Source: Pseudonocardiaceae bacterium
GTDB lineage: Bacteria; Actinomycetota; Actinomycetes; Mycobacteriales; Pseudonocardiaceae
Assembly (NCBI GenBank): GCA_009379845.1
Contig: WHSZ01000073.1
Span: 1 to 32,006, forward strand
Direction: 5' to 3'
DNA: 32,006 bases
Part shown: positions 8,009-14,170 of the stretch, one piece after another
Layout: each line of letters opens with the position of its first letter
Position numbering within the stretch: the stretch's first letter is position 1
The notes under the pieces: model-generated
The model's input: only the letters and a program-made list of their open reading frames with translations
Database searches by the model: none
Told to the model about the DNA's origin: nothing
Translations under genes and position numbers: made by a program

Positions 8009-9498
8009 CGGACACCCCTGCGGGTCATGCGCAGCCGCAGGCCGGGCTTGTCGATGTGCACGCTGGTCAGCTCGGGGCGCTGTGCCAGCCCGCGGAGCAG
8101 CTCCACGACGGGCGTCGTCGCCGAAACCGGCTCGTCGTTCCCGATCTTGCTGGAACCCGCGGCCTTCAGGCCTCGCAGCTCGTTGTCCGAGTAGAACGCG
8201 GCGAGCAGCCGGTCGTCATCGGAGTCGAAAGGGCCACGGCGCTCATCGACGGCCGGCAGCCCCGGTTCCAGCAGCTCACCCGCGCGGCCCTGATAAACCG
8301 TGGTGCCCGGTTCGGCTTCGTCGAGCACCCGGTCCACGATCTTCGGCAGTACCGTGCCGGCGATGCGCCCGTAGTGTCCAAGCACGTAACGCCGGATCTC
8401 CTCGGGCAGCGTGCGATAGCGCTCCCCCTGGGTAACGTTGAGCATCGCCTGGGTGATCACGAACTGCGCGAACGGGCTCACCAGGATCGGGTAGCCAAGG
8501 TCCATCCGCACCTGTTCGGCTTCCTCGAGGATCTCGTCCTCGCGATGCTCCATTCCCATCCGCGCGAGGTCGGTGCGCAAGTTGGAGATCATCCCGCCAG
8601 GGACCTGATGCCGGTAGAGCGCGGGATCGAAGCGGTGCGGCGTGGCGAGCGGGAAACCGTGCCGGATCGCTACTCCCTCGAAATAGTCGGCCATCTCGGC
8701 GAGATCGTCCGGGCGCAGCTCGGTGCGGTAGCCCTCCCGGGTCAGGTGGCGGACGCAGTAGCCGGTCGGTGGCAGGGATGCCCCGCTAGCCAATGGTTCC
8801 GTCGCGGTGTGCAGCACGTCCACGCCGAGTGGCACGGCTTCCAGGTAGCACCGCTCGGCTTCGCCGGACAGCGAATGCGAGTGCAGCTCCAACGGCAGAT
8901 CGCCGATCGCTCCCCGCACCGCGGGCACCAGCGTGCGTACCCGTTCCGGCATCAGCAGCCCGGACGGATCCTTGATGAACACCGAATCGGCGCCGAGCTC
9001 GGCGAGTTCCCGTGCGACTTGGGTGTAGTACTCGTCGGTGTGCACAGGGGAAACCGTGTACACCAGCCCGGCGCACACGTAGAGCCCTTCCTGCTTGGCG
9101 ACCTTGATGGACAGTTCCAGATTGCGGACGTCGTTGAGCGCGTCGTAGATGGTGACCCGGTGCATCCCGTTTGCTTTGATGCGGCGGAGCGTGAGGGCGA
9201 CGACGTCATCGGGGAAAAACCGGAAGGTGAACAGGCTCTGACCGCGCGTCATGATGTCAACCGGCGTGCGGTGGACACGCTGCGCCACAAGGCGCATTCG
9301 CTCCCATGGATCCTCGTGCAGGTAGCGCACGCAAACGTCGAAGACCGCGCCACCCTCCAAATTGATCCAATCGAATCCCATCTCGTCCATGCGCGGGATG
9401 AACGGAAGGATCATCGCGTTGGTCATTCGGGTCGCCCACAACGATTGGTGAGCATCGCGGGTGGTCACGTCGACGAACCCGACGCGGCGCGGGCTCAT
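8005..9498 (-). CDS. HMGL-type biotin-dependent carboxyltransferase (pyruvate carboxylase B/transcarboxylase 5S-like)
   Basis: This 497-residue protein has an N-terminal HMG-CoA-lyase-like TIM barrel (about 1-300) and a C-terminal conserved carboxylase domain. It resembles the carboxyltransferase of pyruvate carboxylase, oxaloacetate decarboxylase alpha and transcarboxylase 5S. Visible motifs are TTRDAHQSLWATR (Asp15 metal ligand), Lys176 in VFIKDPSG (the lysine that is carbamylated in the family), His206 and His208 (LELHSHSLSG) and PGGMISNL. The usual HTHDTxG after the barrel is HSHSLSG here, so the loop differs from pyruvate carboxylase and the acceptor may not be pyruvate. It overlaps both neighbours by 4 bases. 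An oxo-acid is the usual acceptor in this family; the actual one cannot be read from the sequence. Confidence 0.85.
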   Translation of the reverse strand: MSPRRVGFVDVTTRDAHQSLWATRMTNAMILPFIPRMDEMGFDWINLEGGAVFDVCVRYLHEDPWERMRLVAQRVHRTPVDIMTRGQSLFTFRFFPDDVVALTLRRIKANGMHRVTIYDALNDVRNLELSIKVAKQEGLYVCAGLVYTVSPVHTDEYYTQVARELAELGADSVFIKDPSGLLMPERVRTLVPAVRGAIGDLPLELHSHSLSGEAERCYLEAVPLGVDVLHTATEPLASGASLPPTGYCVRHLTREGYRTELRPDDLAEMADYFEGVAIRHGFPLATPHRFDPALYRHQVPGGMISNLRTDLARMGMEHREDEILEEAEQVRMDLGYPILVSPFAQFVITQAMLNVTQGERYRTLPEEIRRYVLGHYGRIAGTVLPKIVDRVLDEAEPGTTVYQGRAGELLEPGLPAVDERRGPFDSDDDRLLAAFYSDNELRGLKAAGSSKIGNDEPVSATTPVVELLRGLAQRPELTSVHIDKPGLRLRMTRRGVR

Positions 9499-9959
9499 CG
9501 TGGCTCGATCCAGACGATCGGCTGGTCGTATTCCACCAGTACCCCGTCGGTGGCGTCGATGCGAACGACCGTGCCGTCGTGTTCGGCCTTCAACTCCGTG
9601 AACAGCTTCATCACCTCGATGAGGCCCACGGCCTGCCCGGCCGATACCGGTGAGCCGATATCGACGAACGGTGCTTCCTCGGGCGCCGGAGTCCGGTAAA
9701 AGGTGCCGGCCATTGGCGCGCGCACCGCCAGCCAGTGCTGTGGTGTCGGGGGATCCGCGGTGCCACCGGGCTCCGCCGCGGTTTCGACGGCGGCTTCGGT
9801 CTCGGGGTGAGGGGGTGGGGGTGGGGGTGCCGGCTCGGCTGGCGTGGCGGCACCGCGACTGACGGATAGTGTCAGGTCGTCACATTCCAGTTGCAGTGAG
9901 TCGCAGTCCAGCCGATCGATGACGGCGAGAATCTCGCTAATTTCACGGTAGGAAACCAC
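9495..9959 (-). CDS. accB: Biotin carboxyl carrier protein
   Basis: Read from GTG at 9957-9959 the product has 154 residues and the usual BCCP plan. An N-terminal helical segment (VSYREISEILAVIDRLDCDSL) is followed by a Pro/Ala/Glu-rich linker with a run of six prolines, then a biotinyl domain with EVMKL, in which Lys118 is the biotin site. I reject the longer start at 10040 for three reasons. An AAAGGAG ribosome site (9968-9974, plus-strand CTCCTTT) sits eight bases before this GTG. The family N-terminus begins here. The extra 27 codons would run through a promoter-like TTGACA and an inverted repeat. It is the first gene of the carboxylase-BKACE operon, and its stop overlaps the carboxyltransferase start by 4 bases. 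Confidence 0.85.
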   Translation of the reverse strand: MVSYREISEILAVIDRLDCDSLQLECDDLTLSVSRGAATPAEPAPPPPPPHPETEAAVETAAEPGGTADPPTPQHWLAVRAPMAGTFYRTPAPEEAPFVDIGSPVSAGQAVGLIEVMKLFTELKAEHDGTVVRIDATDGVLVEYDQPIVWIEPR

Positions 9960-9980
9960 GTCGATCGCTCCTTTGCGACC

Positions 9981-10012
9981 AAAGGATTCTATATAATGGA
10001 ATCCCTTGTCAA
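9981..10012. promoter_or_regulatory. Inverted repeat overlapping divergent promoter-like elements
   Basis: AAAGGATTC (9981-9989) and GAATCCCTT (9999-10007) form a 9-bp inverted repeat with one mismatch and a 9-base AT spacer. On the minus strand a TTGACA (10007-10012) lies 15 bases before TAGAAT (9986-9991), pointing at the BCCP gene. On the plus strand a perfect TATAAT (9992-9997) points at the nitrile hydratase genes, though its -35 is poor. The repeat overlaps both, so one regulator bound here could control both operons. This is inferred from sequence alone; no regulator gene lies next to it. Confidence 0.5.
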
Positions 10013-10053
10013 ATAACAGTATGTACCGCGAGGAAGGCATGTCAAGGGCTCGG

Positions 10054-10111
10054 TGTAGCGGCCCTATGCCCGTAGGGATTGGCTGTTGCCGGGCGCCGGT
10101 GGCACGCTACA
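10054..10111 (+). promoter_or_regulatory. Possible structured leader upstream of nitrile hydratase
   Basis: TGTAGCG (10054-10060) pairs perfectly with CGCTACA (10105-10111). Enclosed between them are a second hairpin, CCCTA (10062-10066) with TAGGG (10073-10077), and a GC-rich third one around CCGG (10089-10092) and CCGG (10096-10099). Together they could form a three-way junction in the 5' leader, ending 29 bases before the first start codon. I do not recognise a known riboswitch class. In such GC-rich DNA a chance fold is possible. Confidence 0.35.
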
Positions 10112-10140
10112 GCTGCGCACCGTGAACTGGAGCGACGATC

Positions 10141-10449
10141 ATGAGTTACGTGCACGACATCGGCGGCCGCCACGGCATGGGACCGCTGCCCGGTCTCGAT
10201 GATGAGCTCGACTTCCACGCGGCCTGGGAGACGCGCACGTTCGGCATCGTTCGTTCGCTGATCTACCGTGGCGCCTTCACGCTGGACGAGTTCCGCCACG
10301 CGATCGAGCGGATGGACCCGGCTCGCTACCTCGGAGCGTCCTACTTCGAACGGTGGCTCGACGCGGTGGAACGCCTATGTGTCGAGAAGGGACTGATTAC
10401 GTCGGCCGAGCGGGACGAGATCGTCGCGGCAGCGGGGGAGGACGCATGA
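10141..10449 (+). CDS. Nitrile hydratase beta subunit, N-terminal-domain polypeptide
   Basis: This 102-residue protein corresponds to the N-terminal half of a nitrile hydratase beta subunit. It has the starting DIGGRHGMGPL motif, the FHAAWETRTFGIVRSL helix and the segment RMDPARYLGASYFERWLDAVERL. In classical nitrile hydratases this is fused to a C-terminal SH3-like barrel, which is a separate gene here. The arrangement resembles three-subunit enzymes of the toyocamycin nitrile hydratase and thiocyanate hydrolase type. Nitrile hydratase activator proteins belong to the same fold family, so this protein might also help cobalt insertion. A GGAG site lies 8 bases before the ATG. Its stop overlaps the next start in an ATGA. 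It is the first gene of a four-gene unit. Confidence 0.85.
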   Translation: MSYVHDIGGRHGMGPLPGLDDELDFHAAWETRTFGIVRSLIYRGAFTLDEFRHAIERMDPARYLGASYFERWLDAVERLCVEKGLITSAERDEIVAAAGEDA

Positions 10450-10721
10450 GTTTCCGACCCGGCCAGCGGGTGCGCACCGGATTGCGCACGACGGACGGTC
10501 ACACCCGGTTGCCCGACTACGCAAGGGGGCGCATCGGGACGATCTTCCGGAACCGTGGTAGCTATCCGATTCCTGACGAACTCGTCCGATCCGGCCATGC
10601 GTCGGACCAGCCGCTGTACAGCGTCCGCTTCCATGCCAGCGATCTCTGGGGCGAGGACGCCGGCGCCCACGATGTCTACCTCGATCTGTACGAGAGCTAC
10701 CTGCGACCGGTTGCGGAGTGA
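10446..10721 (+). CDS. Nitrile hydratase beta subunit, C-terminal SH3-like polypeptide
   Basis: This 91-residue protein is the C-terminal SH3-like barrel of a nitrile hydratase beta subunit made as a separate chain. The family signature is clear: FRPGQRVRTG, then HTRLPDYARGRIGTI, then LYSVRFHASDLWG and YLDLYESYL at the end. It begins within the stop of the N-terminal beta gene (ATGA overlap), so the two halves should be made in equal amounts. Its partners are the 102-residue chain upstream and the alpha subunit downstream. In known enzymes this barrel closes over the metal site and forms the alpha-beta interface. I see no frameshift joining it to the upstream gene: both halves have proper starts and stops, so the split looks natural. 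Confidence 0.85.
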   Translation: MSFRPGQRVRTGLRTTDGHTRLPDYARGRIGTIFRNRGSYPIPDELVRSGHASDQPLYSVRFHASDLWGEDAGAHDVYLDLYESYLRPVAE

Positions 10722-10727
10722 GGCCAC

Positions 10728-11351
10728 GTGACCCATGACGATCACCCGACGAGCGCGATGACCCGGCGGGTCGCGGCGCTCGAACGCACCCTTGTCGAGC
10801 GCGGCACCATCACCAACGAGGCCGTCGACGACGTCTTGGACCTCTTCACCCGCAAGCTCGGCGCGCACCACGGCGCCCGCTACATCGCCCGCGCGTGGAG
10901 CGACGAGGAGTTCCGCGAGCGGCTACTCGAGGACGCCACCGCGGTGGTTCGGGAGTATGGCTACGATCTGCGCGGCGCCACCCATCGGGAGTTGCCTTTC
11001 CTGCGCTTGGAAGTCGTGGAGAACACCGCACAGGTGCACAATCTGGTGGTCTGCACGCTCTGCTCCTGCTACCCGATCGCGATGCTCGGCCCACCGCCAC
11101 GGTGGTACAAGAGCGTGCAGTATCGCGCCCGCGCGGTCCGGGAACCGCGCGCGGTACTGGCCGAGTTCGGTGTCCAGCTCGATCCGGGCGTGGAGATCCG
11201 GGTGTGGGACTCGAATGCGGATTGTCGCTACTTGGTGCTGCCACGCCGACCGCAAGGCACCGACGGGTTGACCGAATCCGAGCTCGCGAGCCTCGTCACC
11301 CGGAACTCGTTGATCGGCACAGCCCAGCCACTCGAGGAGGTGCCGGCATGA
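10728..11351 (+). CDS. nthA: Cobalt-type nitrile hydratase alpha subunit
   Basis: The 207-residue alpha subunit carries the metal-binding claw VCTLCSC, with Cys109, Cys112 and Cys114. The form with Thr is typical of cobalt (not iron) nitrile hydratases. It is followed by the conserved stretch YPIAMLGPPPRWYKS, then REPRAVLAEFG and IRVWDSNADCRYLVLP. Nitrile hydratases add water to a nitrile to give an amide, in the cytoplasm. Two of the three cysteines are normally oxidised to sulfinic and sulfenic acid. The GTG start at 10728 lies 6 bases after the previous stop; an in-frame ATG at 10758 is a possible alternative start. The stop overlaps the amidohydrolase start. Thiocyanate hydrolase gamma subunits share the motif, so thiocyanate remains an alternative substrate. 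Confidence 0.9.
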   Translation: MTHDDHPTSAMTRRVAALERTLVERGTITNEAVDDVLDLFTRKLGAHHGARYIARAWSDEEFRERLLEDATAVVREYGYDLRGATHRELPFLRLEVVENTAQVHNLVVCTLCSCYPIAMLGPPPRWYKSVQYRARAVREPRAVLAEFGVQLDPGVEIRVWDSNADCRYLVLPRRPQGTDGLTESELASLVTRNSLIGTAQPLEEVPA

Positions 11352-12973
11352 CAGGCGCGATCGACGTCGATGAGGCGACGCCGACGATCTTCCGGGCCCG
11401 TACGGTGCACACCCAGGGCAGCGCCCCGGCGGATGCCTTCGCGGTGCTCGGGGAGCGCGTCATCGCGTCCGGCTCGACCGCGGCACTGCGAGAGCGCCTT
11501 CCGAATGCGACAGTGCACGATTTCGGTGACGCCACAATCGTTCCCGGTTTCAACGACGCGCACATCCACATGGGACTGACTGCGGAGGACCTGCTGCACC
11601 TCGACGTGTCGCACGCCGCGGTGGGCGGCCTGGACGAGCTGCTGCGGCTGGTCGGCGATCAGGCGTCCCGCAGCGGGCCTGGCCAGTGGGTGCGGGGCAG
11701 CCGTTACGACGACGCGAAAACCGGTGTGCTTACCCGCAGGGAGCTGGACATCGCGGCCGGCGACGTGCCGACCCTGATCACACACGTCGCTGCGCACTGG
11801 GGCGTGGTGAACAGCGCCGCGCTCGCCGCCCTCGGTTACCACGAGGACAGCGCCCCGCCGCCGGGCGGAGATCTCGGCCGGGACGCCGAAGGGCGCCTGG
11901 ACGGCAGGCTCATCGAGCGCGCGCTGATGGACGTGGCGTACCCGGCTACCAGCACGGCCGACTCGCCGATCCGGCCGAGCACCCAGGCCGAGCGCCTCAC
12001 CGGGTTGCACCGGGCCGTTGAGCAGTGGCACGCGGCCGGGTTGACCTCGATCTGCGACGCTCTCGTCTCGCCCGCCGACATCGCACTTCTTCGGCGTGCC
12101 CGTGAGGAAGGCGCTCTCACCTTGCGAACCGGGATGCTGCTGGCCGTTTCGCACTACGAGAAGGCGCGAGAGTTGGGGATCGGCAGCGGATTCGGTGACG
12201 ATTACCTGCGGTTGACCGGCGTCAAGGGTTTCGTGGACGGTGCCGTTGGTGGCCGCACTTGCCTGCTGTCCGAACCGTTTTCCGGTACCGACTACCACGG
12301 CCTGCAAACCACCGAAAGCGCGGAGCTGCGCGAGTCGATCGCCCAGGTGCATCGGGACGGGAACCGGATGGGCGTACACGCCAACGGTGACGCCGCGATC
12401 CGCCTGCTGCTGGACATCTACGAGGACCTCGCTCGAACCGACCCGAAACCGGGTCTCCGGCATCGCATCGAGCACTGCACCGTCGTCGACGACGAGATAC
12501 TGAAGCGGATGCGTGCGTTGGACGCGATCGCCGTGCCGTTCGCAGGTTATCCCGCCTACTACGGTGGGCTGCTGGATTCCTGGTACGGCCGGGAGCGTAC
12601 CGCCCGGATGTTCGCGCACCGGTCCTTTTTGGACGCGGGAGTGACGGTGGCCGGTTCGTCGGACTATCCATGCGGGCCGTACCAGCCGTTGCTGGGCATG
12701 CAGAGCATGGTGACTCGCCGTGGTGTCGACGACGGCGCGCTCGTCGGTGCCTCGCAACGGATCAGCGCGGCCGAAGCGTTGGAGATCTTCACCGTCGGGT
12801 CCGCGGCCGCATGCGGCGACGAGCACCACAAGGGGCGCCTGGCGCCGGGCTACCTCGCGGATTTCGTCGTGCTGGACGAGGATCCGCTCGCCGTCGACCC
12901 GGACGCGATCGCCGGCATCCAGGGCCGGCACACCTACGTCGGCGGCACCCCCGTGTGGTCAGCCCGCTCGTGA
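11348..12973 (+). CDS. YtcJ-like metal-dependent amidohydrolase
   Basis: This 541-residue protein belongs to the amidohydrolase superfamily, in the YtcJ/AepA-like (amidohydrolase 3) branch. A small N-terminal beta domain leads into the metal motif GFNDAHIH (His72, His74). Later motifs are GVKGFVDGAVGG (possible bridging lysine), GVHANGDAAI, HRIEHC and the final AGSSDYP aspartate, followed by the C-terminal beta sandwich (LAPGYLADFVVLDEDPL). The ATG overlaps the stop of the nitrile hydratase alpha gene and has a strong GAGGAGG ribosome site, so it is coupled to that enzyme. The likely role is to hydrolyse the amide made by the hydratase or a related cyclic amide. The branch also acts on other substrates, so this is inference from context. 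A hairpin terminator follows. Confidence 0.85.
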   Translation: MTGAIDVDEATPTIFRARTVHTQGSAPADAFAVLGERVIASGSTAALRERLPNATVHDFGDATIVPGFNDAHIHMGLTAEDLLHLDVSHAAVGGLDELLRLVGDQASRSGPGQWVRGSRYDDAKTGVLTRRELDIAAGDVPTLITHVAAHWGVVNSAALAALGYHEDSAPPPGGDLGRDAEGRLDGRLIERALMDVAYPATSTADSPIRPSTQAERLTGLHRAVEQWHAAGLTSICDALVSPADIALLRRAREEGALTLRTGMLLAVSHYEKARELGIGSGFGDDYLRLTGVKGFVDGAVGGRTCLLSEPFSGTDYHGLQTTESAELRESIAQVHRDGNRMGVHANGDAAIRLLLDIYEDLARTDPKPGLRHRIEHCTVVDDEILKRMRALDAIAVPFAGYPAYYGGLLDSWYGRERTARMFAHRSFLDAGVTVAGSSDYPCGPYQPLLGMQSMVTRRGVDDGALVGASQRISAAEALEIFTVGSAAACGDEHHKGRLAPGYLADFVVLDEDPLAVDPDAIAGIQGRHTYVGGTPVWSARS

Positions 12974-12978
12974 GGAAA

Positions 12979-13000
12979 CCCAATTTGGCGGCAAATTGGG
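12979..13000 (+). terminator. Terminator hairpin after the nitrile hydratase/amidohydrolase operon
   Basis: CCCAATTTG (12979-12987) and CAAATTGGG (12992-13000) form a perfect 9-bp stem with a GCGG loop, starting a few bases after the amidohydrolase stop codon. It is AT-richer than its surroundings and has no clear T-run after it. Confidence 0.7.
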
Positions 13001-13170
13001 GTTGCGTATAAGCATCTATATGGCGGGCTATCGCAGCGCGGGAGCCGCATGGCCATCGGCCGGCACGGCCGCGCGAAACGGATCGGAACGCGGAACTCGT
13101 CTGGGTCCAGTCCGAGATAGGGCGGCAGCGTGAAGGCGAGGAGTGGGTTGCGCGCCAGTCGCGCTCAATG

Positions 13171-13209
13171 GTTATATTCACTGCGGATAGTATCCGGTGT
13201 GAATATAAC
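13171..13209. promoter_or_regulatory. 39-bp near-perfect palindrome, probable operator
   Basis: The outer arms GTTATATTCAC (13171-13181) and GTGAATATAAC (13199-13209) are perfect inverted repeats. Inside them CGGATA (13184-13189) and TATCCG (13191-13196) are another perfect pair. Both pairs are centred on the same base, 13190, so only two symmetric positions per side fail to match. It lies 123 bp upstream of the padR start and just before the VOC-like remnant. Its AT-rich arms stand out in GC-rich DNA. PadR autoregulation is a natural guess, not shown. Confidence 0.65.
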
Positions 13210-13234
13210 TTTGGGATTGGAGGTGCAGGTCAGC

Positions 13235-13291
13235 GTGATCAGCCAACTGAACACGGTCGCGTTGTACGTTTTTCCAGATCACCGATCCTGA
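13235..13291 (+). pseudogene. Short frame resembling a VOC-protein N-terminus (remnant or leader peptide)
   Basis: A GTG at 13235, preceded by GGAGG at 13218-13222, opens an 18-codon frame reading VISQLNTVALYVFPDHRS before a stop. This resembles the first strand of VOC/glyoxalase-fold proteins, which often begin with ISxLNTVALYVxD. The frame then stops, and I see no continuation in the other frames, so it may be the remnant of a lost VOC gene that the palindrome once controlled. Alternatively it is a leader peptide for padR. The distance from the ribosome site (12 bases) is long; a GTG at 13223 in the same frame lies too close. Confidence 0.35.
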
Positions 13292-13331
13292 TGGGAACAC
13301 TCTCCTGGTGAGCGAGCAGTCTTAATCGAGC

Positions 13332-13691
13332 ATGACCACACAGGGACAGCCGTTGACCGCCGCCGTCTTCGCGGTGCTGCTGGCACTACACAACGGCGAG
13401 CGGCACGGCTATGCCCTGATGGCCGATGTCGAGGAGCTCACCGGCGGAACCGTTAAGCTCGGTCCGGCTACGCTTTATCGTTCCCTGCAACGGATGCGGG
13501 TGGATGGTCTGGTTGAGGAGAGCGCCGCCGAGCAGGAGGGTGCCAGGGCGGACCGCCGGGCCGAGCGACGTCGCAGCTATCGGATCACCGAGGCGGGGCG
13601 CGCCGCCACTGTCGCCGAGGCGCGCAGGCTCGCCAAGATGCTGGACGCGGCGACCCGGCTCGGCGTGCTCACGGATTCTACAAAGGACTGA
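13332..13691 (+). CDS. PadR-family transcriptional regulator
   Basis: The 119-residue protein is a single winged helix of the PadR type. It has the N-terminal helix LTAAVFAVLLALHNGERHGYALM, the recognition segment LGPATLYRSLQRM (43-55), and the wing with RRSYRITEAGRAA (80-93). The C-terminal dimerisation helix is short, as in the PadR subfamily 2. PadR proteins are usually repressors released by small hydrophobic ligands. It is the first gene of a unit with a VOC protein (5 bp gap) and an AlkZ-like protein (overlap). The 39-bp palindrome upstream is a candidate binding site. The Arg/Glu-rich loop at residues 66-82 (EEQEGARADRRAERRR-like) sits in the wing region. Confidence 0.9.
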   Translation: MTTQGQPLTAAVFAVLLALHNGERHGYALMADVEELTGGTVKLGPATLYRSLQRMRVDGLVEESAAEQEGARADRRAERRRSYRITEAGRAATVAEARRLAKMLDAATRLGVLTDSTKD

Positions 13692-13696
13692 AAGAT

Positions 13697-14170
13697 ATGA
13701 CCGATCTGTCGGCGGAATTTCCGGGGCCGACACCGCAGATCGTGGTAAGCGATGCCGATTCCGCGATTCGTTTCTACCGGGAGGCTTTTGGTGCCGACGA
13801 GCTGGTGCGCAATCGGGCTCCCGATGGTCGCGTCATGCACTGCGAGTTGTTGATGTTCGGTGGTCGCATTCTTGTCATCGACGATTTCGACGAGGATCCT
13901 ACTTCGTCGCCATCCCGGCTGGGTGGCAGTACGGTTCGGCTGCACCTGTACGTGTCCGATGTAGACGATGTGTACCGCCGTACCGTGAAGGCTGGCGCGG
14001 TGCCGATCGCGGAACCGTTCGACGCGTTCTGGGGCGACCGCTATGCGATCGTGTGTGATCCGTTCGGCCACTACTGGTCGATCGCGGCCGTGCGGGAAGA
14101 GTTGTCCACCGCGGAACTCGAAGCGCGCGGCGACACCTGGTCGGCTCGGTATGAAAGCGAGACGGAGTGA
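13697..14170 (+). CDS. VOC-superfamily (PhnB-like) protein
   Basis: This 157-residue protein has the paired beta-alpha-beta-beta-beta modules of the VOC fold. The first module is PQIVVSDADSAIRFYREAFGADEL (residues 13-36). The second ends with FWGDRYAIVCDPFGHYWSIA (111-130), typical of PhnB-like proteins. Family members range from glyoxalases and dioxygenases to drug-binding proteins; no classical metal triad can be assigned with confidence, so the activity is open. The ATG has a GAAAG site and follows padR by 5 bp. Its stop lies inside the start of the next gene (GTGA overlap). Co-transcription with padR and the AlkZ-like gene suggests a small ligand- or stress-responsive unit. Confidence 0.85.
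   Translation: MTDLSAEFPGPTPQIVVSDADSAIRFYREAFGADELVRNRAPDGRVMHCELLMFGGRILVIDDFDEDPTSSPSRLGGSTVRLHLYVSDVDDVYRRTVKAGAVPIAEPFDAFWGDRYAIVCDPFGHYWSIAAVREELSTAELEARGDTWSARYESETE

Larger units (their letters stand above)
12974..13331. other. 358-bp intergenic region between nitrile hydratase operon and padR
   Basis: This gap holds the hairpin at 12979-13000, the 39-bp palindrome at 13171-13209 and a short VOC-like reading frame at 13235-13291, listed separately. Between about 13020 and 13165 the minus strand has an open frame without a convincing start, reading RNPLLAFTLPPYLGLDPDEF and onward. It looks protein-like and may be a gene remnant, but I could not assign it. No tRNA or insertion sequence was seen. 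Confidence 0.5.

Noticed and set aside
4478..9699. Long plus-strand frames opposite the transporter, biotin carboxylase and carboxyltransferase genes
   Set aside because: They are rich in Arg, His, Asp and Gln with no domain motifs, and the minus-strand genes are certain.
10895..11347. Upstream extension of the amidohydrolase frame into the nitrile hydratase alpha gene
   Set aside because: The alpha subunit is clearly coded there in another frame; the ATG at 11348 has a strong ribosome site.
11228..12931. Minus-strand frame of 567 codons opposite the amidohydrolase
   Set aside because: No recognisable motif; a typical shadow frame in high-GC DNA.
13020..13165. Minus-strand open stretch reading ARNPLLAFTLPPYLGLDPDEF
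   Set aside because: It looks protein-like, but there is no start codon or ribosome site and I could not assign a family; noted only in the intergenic entry.
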